The notes: generated by a model not told the origin, from the letters alone. Positions 1 to 4,292 are shown, counted from the stretch's first letter. The stretch is DNA of 5,788 nt from Candidatus Gottesmanbacteria bacterium (GCA_016218185.1 JACREP010000074.1:1-5788); one strand, 5' to 3'. Numbers and translations are program-made.

Positions 1-150
1 ACTGGCCAGGTGCCTCGCATAGGTGCCGCTCCCCGACCCCCAAAACGGAAACGTCTGCAGGTACAATATCCGCATTACCCTGGATTATACATGAAGCCGC
101 TTTCGCAACACAAGAAAAACAAACGAAATAATAGTATAATTCACCAGGCT
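1..150. other. Upstream stretch without a supported gene
   Basis: An open frame runs through here into the next gene, but its translation is proline- and lysine-rich with no protein-like pattern, so it is treated as leader or spacer DNA. The only signal seen is the TATAAT box at 135-140. The window edge cuts whatever lies further left. Confidence 0.5.
135..140 (+). promoter_or_regulatory. Probable -10 box of the first small gene
   Basis: A perfect TATAAT ends 10 bp before the ATG at 151. A start of transcription about 7 bp downstream would leave almost no 5' leader, so the mRNA would be leaderless or nearly so. No convincing -35 hexamer sits 16-18 bp upstream. The same geometry recurs before the PEGA gene at 4344, which strengthens both calls. 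Confidence 0.5.
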
Positions 151-489
151 ATGGCCAACGGCTCTGAAACTGCCAGATTGGGAATAGGCACGTCTCCACA
201 GTTTGATCAATGGGTCGCATGGCGGGCGAAAGTTGGTCAACTCTTGGGAGCCCGTATTCTCACTGATCCCCGCCAACGCGCGCACCTTATTGGATCCGAT
301 GGAATAGACCATACTCCGGCGCCAACACAAGCAGAAATAGATGCATATACCAGGCGGATGGAAGAAAACTGCGGACGTGTGTTCCAAGGGGTGCTCGATT
401 CATTGCCCGCACCGGACGGCAGGATTTATACCGTCCAAGAAATTGAGGATGGACTCATGCTGTCTACTTTCATTAATGCTTTAAGGTGA
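151..489 (+). CDS. Small protein of unknown function, C-terminus in a repeat
   Basis: The frame encodes 112 residues from the ATG at 151. That start is preferred over an earlier in-frame one at 10 because TATAAT ends 10 bp before it and the upstream translation looks non-coding. The protein is soluble, with no signal peptide or membrane segment: a Trp-containing stretch near residues 23-26, a central segment rich in Asp/Glu/Gln, and an acidic C-terminal part (residues 92-107). I do not recognise a family. The last codons and the TGA stop at 487-489 lie inside the palindromic repeat cluster beginning at 480, so the present C-terminus may have been set by arrival of that repeat and the ancestral protein may have been longer. 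It sits directly upstream of the transposase, same strand. It could also be a decaying gene. Confidence 0.5.
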   Translation: MANGSETARLGIGTSPQFDQWVAWRAKVGQLLGARILTDPRQRAHLIGSDGIDHTPAPTQAEIDAYTRRMEENCGRVFQGVLDSLPAPDGRIYTVQEIEDGLMLSTFINALR

Positions 490-541
490 GACCTTTAAAG
501 GTCAATCTCAAATTGATATCTTGCAAGGTCTCACCTTTAAA
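480..541. repeat. Upstream RAYT-type palindromic repeat cluster (two half-sites)
   Basis: Two half-sites face each other. AAGGTGAGACCTT at 483-495 is perfectly complementary to AAGGTCTCACCTT at 525-537, and the match extends past one mismatch (482/538) to 480-481 and 539-540. Each half-site is also a small hairpin (AAGGT, 3-base loop, ACCTT). A 12-bp palindrome ACCTTTAAAGGT lies at 491-502, followed by a 22-bp spacer (503-524). This paired arrangement resembles the REP/BIME sequences that accompany RAYT transposases. It overlaps the stop of the upstream gene and lies 16 bp before the transposase start. Confidence 0.8.
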
Positions 542-549
542 TGTATGCT
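521..549 (+). promoter_or_regulatory. Possible transposase promoter overlapping the repeat
   Basis: TTGCAA (521-526) and TATGCT (544-549) each match the sigma-70 consensus at 4 of 6 positions and are exactly 17 bp apart. The -10 box ends 8 bp before the ATG at 558, matching the leaderless spacing seen at 4330-4344. The right-hand repeat half-site (525-537) falls within the -35/spacer, so folding or binding of the repeat could affect transcription. The individual matches are weak. Confidence 0.35.
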
Positions 550-557
550 TAAGCAGT

Positions 558-1235
558 ATGCCCAGCAGAAATATTATCAAAACATATGTCAAAGACGGCA
601 TATACCATGTTTATAATCGCGGTGTAGAAAAACGGGATATCTTTCTGGACGCGCAGGATTACCGAGTATTTCTGAATTATCTAAAAGTGGCTCTTACTGC
701 TCCAGATTCTGGAAAGAAAAAGACGTTTCAGGTTAACGCCACCACATTTCGCGGTATCCCGCGTCCGCCAAAAAACTTTTATGGAAAAATTGAACTCCTC
801 GCCTACTGCCTGATGCCCAATCATTTTCACTTCCTTATCCGACAACGTGACACACGCACCATGAAAGAGTTTATCCAATCTATCGCGACTCGCTACGCGA
901 TGTATTTTAATAAAAAGTACAAACGGGTCGGTTCTCTACTGCAGGGACCATATAAAGCTATTCTTGTTATGGAAGAAGCCTATCTATTGCACCTCTCGCG
1001 TTATATCCACCGCAACCCGACAGAACATACGCAGAATCTTGTAAACGCGTACTCTTCCTATGGCGAATATCTTGGGAAAAGGAAAACGGCGTGGGTGAAA
1101 CCTGACTTCCTCCTCTCCTTTTTTAAAAAAACGACGCTCCCGATGCTTACGTCTGTCACATCGTATGAAAATTTTGTTGAGTCCTATAAAACCGACAGCG
1201 AATCTCTCCTCGGCTACCTTACCCTCGAAGATTGA
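558..1235 (+). CDS. REP-associated tyrosine transposase (RAYT), Y1/HUH family
   Basis: This 225-residue protein belongs to the IS200-like Y1 transposase superfamily, which nicks and rejoins single-stranded DNA hairpins through a tyrosine-DNA linkage. Seen: an N-terminal YHVYNRG segment (residues 16-22), the metal-binding HUH motif as HFH within LMPNHFHFL (89-91), RYAMYFNKKY (112-121), GSLLQGPYKAI (125-135), and AYLLHLSRYIHRNP (141-154). Tyr142 is the likely nucleophile, since it lies about the same distance after HUH as in the E. coli RAYT. Length is normal for the family. A GTG at 486 would add 24 residues translated from the repeat itself, so the ATG at 558 is preferred. The stop is TGA at 1233-1235. 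Paired palindromic repeats lie on both sides, as expected of a RAYT unit. All motifs are intact, so it may be active. Confidence 0.93.
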   Translation: MPSRNIIKTYVKDGIYHVYNRGVEKRDIFLDAQDYRVFLNYLKVALTAPDSGKKKTFQVNATTFRGIPRPPKNFYGKIELLAYCLMPNHFHFLIRQRDTRTMKEFIQSIATRYAMYFNKKYKRVGSLLQGPYKAILVMEEAYLLHLSRYIHRNPTEHTQNLVNAYSSYGEYLGKRKTAWVKPDFLLSFFKKTTLPMLTSVTSYENFVESYKTDSESLLGYLTLED

Positions 1236-1245
1236 CAAAAAAACG

Positions 1246-1310
1246 TTTCAAGGTCTCACCTTTAAAGGTCAGCTTCAGATGACAATTTTACAAGGTGAGA
1301 CCTTGAAAGG
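1246..1310. repeat. Downstream RAYT-type palindromic repeat cluster (two half-sites)
   Basis: TTTCAAGGTCTCACCTT (1246-1262) and its exact complement (1292-1308) form a 17-bp perfect inverted repeat. The 12-bp palindrome ACCTTTAAAGGT recurs at 1258-1269, again followed 22 bp later (spacer 1269-1290/1291) by an AAGGT half-site. Compared with the upstream cluster, the order of the loop triplets is reversed: CTC then GAG, instead of GAG then CTC. It begins 10 bp after the transposase stop. An A-rich run precedes it but no T-run follows, so it is not a typical terminator, though the hairpin may protect the mRNA 3' end. Confidence 0.85.
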
Positions 1311-1354
1311 CATATCCTTCCGCAACACAAGCAACGCGTTTTCCGCGCTAGGAC

Positions 1355-1384
1355 TTGACAATAAGTTTATCAATACAGTAGCAT
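1355..1384 (+). promoter_or_regulatory. Probable promoter for the second small gene
   Basis: A perfect TTGACA (1355-1360) is followed after 18 bp by TAGCAT (1379-1384), which keeps the most conserved TA and AT positions of the -10 box. Transcription would start near 1391, inside a perfect 7-bp inverted repeat (1381-1397), about 75 bp before the ATG at 1465. Confidence 0.45.
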
Positions 1385-1397
1385 ACGTGCCGTATGC
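1381..1397. promoter_or_regulatory. Perfect 7-bp inverted repeat at the predicted transcription start
   Basis: GCATACG (1381-1387) and CGTATGC (1391-1397) are exact complements around a 3-base centre. The site overlaps the proposed -10 box and start point, where a repressor operator would be expected. It could also act as a short hairpin at the 5' end of the mRNA, or be chance. Confidence 0.35.
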
Positions 1398-1464
1398 GTA
1401 ACTCACCAGAAGTAAAAGAGGTTGTCCCCCCCAGATAGCGGCTCTTGAGCATGGCCTAAGCCGC

Positions 1465-1866
1465 ATGGGTGCCCGATTTCACTATTTCGTTGTGCTCAAC
1501 CGGCCAAACGGAGGAGTTGATCCAAATGGTCTCCTTGAAGCGTATTCACACCCGCAAGAATCGGAAACAACCGCCCGGGGGATTGCCGACGCGCTCCAGC
1601 AAAAAGAAACCGCAGGGAAGACGGCGCTCCGCCTTGACCAAGGAACGGATCCGTGCTCAGACGAGGCATTGTTTAAGGTTGTTACGGTGGAACGCGGCGC
1701 GAAGTGGACAATAATCGGGCCGTTGCGTACCGGCGAACGCCGCAGAATCTATACTCACGGTGTCAACGACGAAACCCACGGCGCACCGGACTTTGACGAC
1801 TGGATGGATATCGAAGCTGAACGCTTGGAGCAAACCTTTTCCTCTACCCCCGATATCCCCACTTGA
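1465..1866 (+). CDS. Small protein of unknown function
   Basis: The frame encodes 133 residues from the ATG at 1465; no alternative ATG, GTG or TTG lies in frame back to the stop at 1399-1401. The composition is protein-like and acidic: a hydrophobic start (FHYFVVLN, residues 5-12), a mixed middle, a TVERGAKWTIIGPL segment that looks like two beta strands (about 74-87), and an acidic tail with DFDDWMDIEAERLEQ (about 108-122). There is no signal peptide or membrane segment. I do not recognise the family. A shorter Arg/Lys-rich frame overlaps it but looks like a shadow. It follows the transposase unit and converges on the glycosyltransferase gene. The promoter-like elements at 1355-1384 would serve it. 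No ribosome binding site is evident. Confidence 0.6.
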   Translation: MGARFHYFVVLNRPNGGVDPNGLLEAYSHPQESETTARGIADALQQKETAGKTALRLDQGTDPCSDEALFKVVTVERGAKWTIIGPLRTGERRRIYTHGVNDETHGAPDFDDWMDIEAERLEQTFSSTPDIPT

Positions 1867-1961
1867 CGGAAATCCCGACAGGGGCCCGCCCCAATTTACA
1901 ACAATTTGCAAGGTTCAACCTTTAAAGCCTAGCCTCAATTTGCCTACACCCGCCGGGTGTT
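1867..1961. other. Convergent intergenic spacer with small palindromes
   Basis: Between two genes that end toward each other. It holds GGGG-cccg-CCCC at 1881-1892, a CAATTT motif repeated three times (1892, 1902, 1936), the solo RAYT-type palindrome at 1910-1922, and a hairpin at 1946-1960. No gene is seen. Confidence 0.5.
1908..1927. repeat. Solitary RAYT-type palindromic half-site
   Basis: GCAAGGTTCAACCTTTAAAG keeps the AAGGT...ACCTT stem (1910-1914 with 1918-1922) and the TTTAAAG flank of the clusters beside the transposase, but its loop is TCA and no partner half-site lies nearby. It is likely a diverged or solo member of the same family, about 600 bp from the nearest cluster. Confidence 0.6.
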
Positions 1962-1964
1962 TTA
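1946..1964 (+). terminator. Possible weak terminator after the small gene
   Basis: ACACCC-GCC-GGGTGT (1946-1960) is a perfect 6-bp stem with a 3-base loop, followed on the + strand by TTTA. The T-run is very short, so termination would be weak. On the - strand no T-run follows, so it is less likely to serve the glycosyltransferase gene. Confidence 0.3.
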
Positions 1965-2855
1965 TGCCTGCACCTGTTCTTTAGTCTTCAACACCAACCA
2001 GAAAAACTTGACTAGCGCTAATTGGCGGCGCCACCTCCAGGGCTGCCGCGCGAGCCGCCAGAGCCACTCGAGGCCCACATTTCTAATGAATAACGGCGCC
2101 CGCAGCGTCCGGCCAGAAATAATGTCAAAGGAGCCGCCCACGGACATCATTATCAGGTTGTCATTGCGAGACCGAACTGAGGGCGAAGCAATCTCTTGTT
2201 TTGTTTTAACATGAGATTGCCGCGTCGCTCGAAGACTCGCTCCTCGCAATGACAAAGAAAGTCGTTCTATGAAAAACTCCTGTTTCGGCGCACCCAGACC
2301 GACGAAAACGAGGCGGGTGTTGGTTTTCTGGATTTTCTCGCCTAGGTCACTTACGTCGCCTAGGTTACCTAACTGAAGCTCCCCCGGCTCCTGGGCCCAC
2401 CCAACCAGTCCCGGATACTTTTGCCGTAAGCACTCAAGCGCCTCGACTGCTACCCTACCTCTCCCGCCGATAAGCGCGATGGGATAGCCCCGTTCTGCCG
2501 CCATCGCCACCAGGTCTTCCATCAGTTCCACTCCGGCAATCCGCCCCTTGATTTCTGTCCCCTGTCCCCTGTCTCCTGTCTCCTGGAGGAATCGCCCTGC
2601 AAGGACGATTCCGATGCCGTCCGGGATGGCCACATCGGCCTGATTGAGGATTTCGGCAAAGTGTTTGTTTTTCTGCGCGTAGATGATTTGTTCCGGATTA
2701 GGAGTGACAATAACTAAGGGCTTTACCGGTTTTTTGGGATTTTGGATTTGGGATTTTGGATTTTGCAGAAGGTACTTCTGCAAATGCTCTAGGATTTCTT
2801 TTTTCGGACTTGTCGTAATGGAAATTCCCAGCATTTTTACCGCATTTAGACTCAT
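1962..2855 (-). CDS. WecG/TagA/CpsF family glycosyltransferase with four in-frame repeat insertions
   Basis: The 297-residue protein belongs to the family that adds N-acetylmannosamine or a related sugar to undecaprenyl-linked GlcNAc at the membrane's inner face, for wall polymer or exopolysaccharide synthesis. Seen: VTPNPEQ (50-56), IPDGIGIVLAGR (77-88, probable catalytic Asp), GLGAPKQE (186-193), VGGSFDIISG (239-248), RTLRAP (249-254), GLEWLWRL (261-268) and a basic tail typical of the membrane-binding end. The usual length is near 240-260, so it is long. The excess matches repeats: heptamers at about 31-40 and 90-101, 9-mers at about 161-173, and a 96-bp inverted-repeat element at about 201-232, between PKQE and VGGSFD. 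Every motif survives. ATG 2855 was chosen; ATG 2834 and TTG 2879 are alternatives. Exact substrate is unknown. Confidence 0.9.
   Translation of the reverse strand: MSLNAVKMLGISITTSPKKEILEHLQKYLLQNPKSQIQNPKKPVKPLVIVTPNPEQIIYAQKNKHFAEILNQADVAIPDGIGIVLAGRFLQETGDRGQGTEIKGRIAGVELMEDLVAMAAERGYPIALIGGRGRVAVEALECLRQKYPGLVGWAQEPGELQLGNLGDVSDLGEKIQKTNTRLVFVGLGAPKQEFFIERLSLSLRGASLRATRQSHVKTKQEIASPSVRSRNDNLIMMSVGGSFDIISGRTLRAPLFIRNVGLEWLWRLARQPWRWRRQLALVKFFWLVLKTKEQVQA
2159..2254. mobile_element. 96-bp inverted-repeat element, copy 1, inside the glycosyltransferase gene
   Basis: Terminal inverted repeats TGTCATTGCGAG (2159-2170) and CTCGCAATGACA (2243-2254) are perfect over 12 bp. An inner stem GCAATCTC (2188-2195) pairs with GAGATTGC (2213-2220). 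The length is a multiple of three, and the element is open in the host frame, adding LSLRGASLRATRQS and the residues after it. It matches copy 2 (4194-4292) with one difference over about 42 bp at the right end. It carries no gene and is probably moved in trans, like a MITE. Its TCATTGCGAG/CTCGCAATGA ends resemble a palindromic repeat I recall from many unrelated bacterial genomes. Confidence 0.88.
2339..2374. repeat. 9/18-bp tandem repeat in the glycosyltransferase gene
   Basis: CGCCTAGGT is repeated exactly 18 bp apart (2339, 2357), and the two 18-bp units agree at about 14 positions. They can also be read as four degenerate 9-mers of CCTAGGTTA type. On the coding strand it gives the low-complexity QLGNLGDVSDLGE, in a loop before the conserved VFVGLGAPKQE strand. 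Confidence 0.6.
2553..2587. repeat. Heptamer tandem repeat (CCCTGTC type) in the glycosyltransferase gene
   Basis: About five 7-bp units follow one another: TTCTGTC, CCCTGTC, CCCTGTC, TCCTGTC and a partial TCCTGGA. The coding strand reads LQETGDRGQGTE just after the conserved PDG...AGR motif, where family members have a short loop. It fits the class of short tandemly repeated heptanucleotides known from cyanobacteria and often seen in CPR genomes. Confidence 0.75.
2736..2763. repeat. Heptamer tandem repeat (KGGATTT) in the glycosyltransferase gene
   Basis: GGGATTTTGGATTT occurs twice back to back without a mismatch, so the tract is four heptamers alternating GGGATTT and TGGATTT. The coding strand reads QNPKSQIQNP, a polar low-complexity patch between the N-terminal helix and the first conserved strand. 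Confidence 0.8.
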
Positions 2856-2882
2856 AGTTATATAAAAGTTAGTTAGCAAGAA

Positions 2883-3069
2883 AGTTACTTAGTTACTTAG
2901 TAAACAAATGAACACAAAAAATCGTATCTAAATTAAATTAAAGTCAGCGTATTAGTATTAAGAAAAAATAAACTATAAGTTTTATCTTATTTTTCTTATT
3001 TTTGGTCTCAAAATACCATTTTTCTTTCTTCTTTTGTTTTTATAGGTCTTACTAATTAACTAAGTAACT
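2883..3069. repeat. AT-rich intergenic segment with 13-bp terminal inverted repeats
   Basis: AGTTACTTAGTTA (2883-2895) and its exact complement TAACTAAGTAACT (3057-3069) bound a very AT-rich stretch between mreB and the glycosyltransferase gene. The left end is also an octamer repeat (GTTACTTA twice, 2884-2899). Inside, an AT-rich hairpin spans 2960-2997. No coding frame of note is present. It may be a MITE-like insertion, or two tracts of the same octamer in opposite orientation around a normal spacer. Confidence 0.5.
2960..2997 (-). terminator. Possible AT-rich stem-loop downstream of mreB
   Basis: AAGAAAAAATAA (2960-2971) pairs with TTATTTTTCTT (2987-2997) apart from one bulged A, and a small inner hairpin (AACT-ATA-AGTT, 2971-2981) lies within the loop. 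On the - strand this is a T-rich stem about 100 bp after the mreB stop. With almost no G:C pairs it would be a weak terminator. It could equally be a by-product of the AT-rich composition. Confidence 0.3.
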
Positions 3070-3089
3070 CGCGTTGCTCTCTTGCTCCC

Positions 3090-4184
3090 CTACCTCTTGC
3101 TCACGCTGCGTTTATACAGCTCGATGTTTTCGAGCGCCACCCCGGTGCCGCGCACCACACACAGAAGCGGTTCATCTGCCACATGACAGACCACGCCGGT
3201 CATCTGTGTCATCAGACGGTCTAAATTGCGAAGTAAACTGGTTCCGCCCGCCATGACAATCCCTTTGTCGATTATGTCCGCCGCCAATTCCGGCGGTGTA
3301 TCTTCAAGCACTGCTTTAACCGCAGCAACAATCTGGTGAAGCACCGGCGTGATGGCCTCCGTTACTTCTGCTCTGGTTAATGTAATCATGCGCGGTAGGC
3401 CCGCAATGGCGTCCCGGCCACGCACCTCCATAAAAGAAATAGGGGGTTGGGACGATGGGGAGATGGGGAGTTGAGACGAAGCGTTTTTCTTCCCATCTTC
3501 CGCTCTTCCCATCTTCCGCTCTTCCCCTCCCCCTATCGCATCCCCAATCGTTATTTTGATCGTCTCCGCCATCCGTTCACCGATAATCAGATTGTATTTT
3601 TTCTTGATATACAGGGCAATGGCTTCATCCAGTTTATTTCCGGCCACCCGGGCACTCCGGTGTGCCACAACGCCTCCCAAAGAAATGACTGCCGCCTCGG
3701 TTGAGCCGCCGCCCACATCCACGATCATGTGTCCGGATGCCTGGGCTATGGGAATTTTGGCCCCGATTGCAGCGGCGAGGGGCTCTTCAATAAGGTAGGC
3801 AACCCGGGCTCCGGCAGAAAGCGTGGCATCCAAGACCGCCCGACGCTCCACCTGCGTCACGCCGGTGGGCACGCAGATCATGACTTCCGGCTTGAAAAAC
3901 CGGTTGCGGCCTGCAGCGCGGTCAATGAAGTAAGATAAGAGCGCCTCGGTAATGCGGTAGTCGGCAATCACGCCGTCCCGCATGGGCCGGGTAGCAACGA
4001 TCGTGCCGGGCGTCCTGCCCAGCATTTCCTTGGCCTCATTGCCCACAGCCACGACACGGTTATCATCCACCGTCACGGCAACCACTGTGGGTTCGTTGAG
4101 TACCACTCCTTCACCGGCCAACCAGACGAGAGAATTAGCTGTTCCCAAATCGATACCAATGCGTTTTGTAAATCTCCCGAACAT
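3090..4184 (-). CDS. mreB: Rod shape-determining protein MreB, with octamer-repeat insertion
   Basis: The 364-residue actin-like ATPase polymerises under the membrane and guides wall synthesis during elongation. Actin-fold motifs are intact: phosphate-1 GIDLGTANS (10-18), connect-1 IEEPLAAAIG (132-141), phosphate-2 IVDVGGGSTEAAVISLGG (154-171), MEVRGRDAIAGLPR (252-265), TPPELAAD (296-303) and the adenosine motif GIVMAGGTSLLRNL (308-321). Typical MreB has about 330-345 residues. The excess is residues about 217-250, a Gly/Glu/Arg/Lys then Ser/Pro-rich segment encoded by octamer repeats where relatives have about ten residues. ATG 4184 (MFGRFTKRIGIDLG) is preferred because an earlier in-frame ATG at 4199 lies inside an inverted-repeat element. 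mreC/mreD do not follow; the downstream gene is a glycosyltransferase, with a divergent PEGA gene upstream. Confidence 0.96.
   Translation of the reverse strand: MFGRFTKRIGIDLGTANSLVWLAGEGVVLNEPTVVAVTVDDNRVVAVGNEAKEMLGRTPGTIVATRPMRDGVIADYRITEALLSYFIDRAAGRNRFFKPEVMICVPTGVTQVERRAVLDATLSAGARVAYLIEEPLAAAIGAKIPIAQASGHMIVDVGGGSTEAAVISLGGVVAHRSARVAGNKLDEAIALYIKKKYNLIIGERMAETIKITIGDAIGGGEERKMGRAEDGKKNASSQLPISPSSQPPISFMEVRGRDAIAGLPRMITLTRAEVTEAITPVLHQIVAAVKAVLEDTPPELAADIIDKGIVMAGGTSLLRNLDRLMTQMTGVVCHVADEPLLCVVRGTGVALENIELYKRSVSKR
3432..3536. repeat. Octamer tandem repeats inserted in mreB
   Basis: CTTCCCAT and CTTCCGCT alternate as a perfect 16-bp unit twice and then a partial copy (3489-3526). On the other side GATGGGGA occurs twice (3454-3469). 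One arm is purine-rich and the other pyrimidine-rich, so they are roughly complementary across an 18-20 bp centre and could fold back. The coding strand gives the low-complexity segment from GGGEERK to SQPPIS, flanked by well-conserved MreB sequence. Frame is maintained. Confidence 0.8.
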
Positions 4185-4193
4185 AAGATACTG

Positions 4194-4292
4194 TGTCATT
4201 GCGAGTCCCGATCCAATCGGGACGAAGCAATCTCTTCCCCTTCATAAAGAAAGATTGCCGCGTCACTCGAAGACTCGCTCCTCGCAATGACA
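4194..4292. mobile_element. 99-bp inverted-repeat element, copy 2, in the mreB leader
   Basis: The same perfect 12-bp ends as copy 1 occur at 4194-4205 and 4281-4292. The right arm (about 42 bp) differs from copy 1 at one base; the left arm has diverged and carries its own perfect 8-bp hairpin GTCCCGAT-CCA-ATCGGGAC (4205-4223). Length is again a multiple of three, and the same element frame is open, giving LSLRGASLRVTRQS. It ends 9 bp before the mreB start codon and so probably forms much of the mreB 5' leader. Confidence 0.88.

Noticed and set aside
10..150. In-frame upstream extension of the first small gene from an ATG at 10
   Set aside because: The extra 47 residues are a proline/lysine-rich patch without pattern, and a TATAAT box lies inside the segment just before the ATG at 151.
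486..557. GTG start for the transposase inside the repeat
   Set aside because: The added residues are a translation of the palindromic cluster; family proteins begin about where the ATG at 558 places the start.
480..1310. CRISPR-like array, because of repeated AAGGTCTCACCTT units
   Set aside because: Only four half-sites in two inverted pairs, no regular direct repeats with spacers, and no cas genes; a RAYT with its palindromes explains everything.
104..1331. Direct repeat CGCAACACAAG at 104-114 and 1321-1331, on either side of the transposase unit, as a possible duplication
   Set aside because: Only 11 bp, far from the repeat cluster edges on the left side, and HUH transposases do not make target duplications; chance is adequate.
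1165..1401. Open frame of 78 residues overlapping the transposase end and running through the repeat cluster
   Set aside because: It overlaps the well-supported transposase in another frame and most of the rest is translated palindrome; no protein-like features.
1469..1714. Arg/Lys-rich open frame overlapping the second small gene
   Set aside because: Its composition (many Arg, Lys, Gln, Ser) is typical of a shadow frame; the overlapping 133-residue frame is longer and more protein-like.
1881..1892. GGGG-cccg-CCCC as terminator of the gene ending at 1866
   Set aside because: A 4-bp stem with no following T-run; the stem at 1946-1960 is a better though still weak candidate.
3079..3102. Direct repeat CTCTTGCTC around the mreB stop codon
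   Set aside because: Two 9-bp copies only; may be a remnant of a tandem repeat but too little to call.
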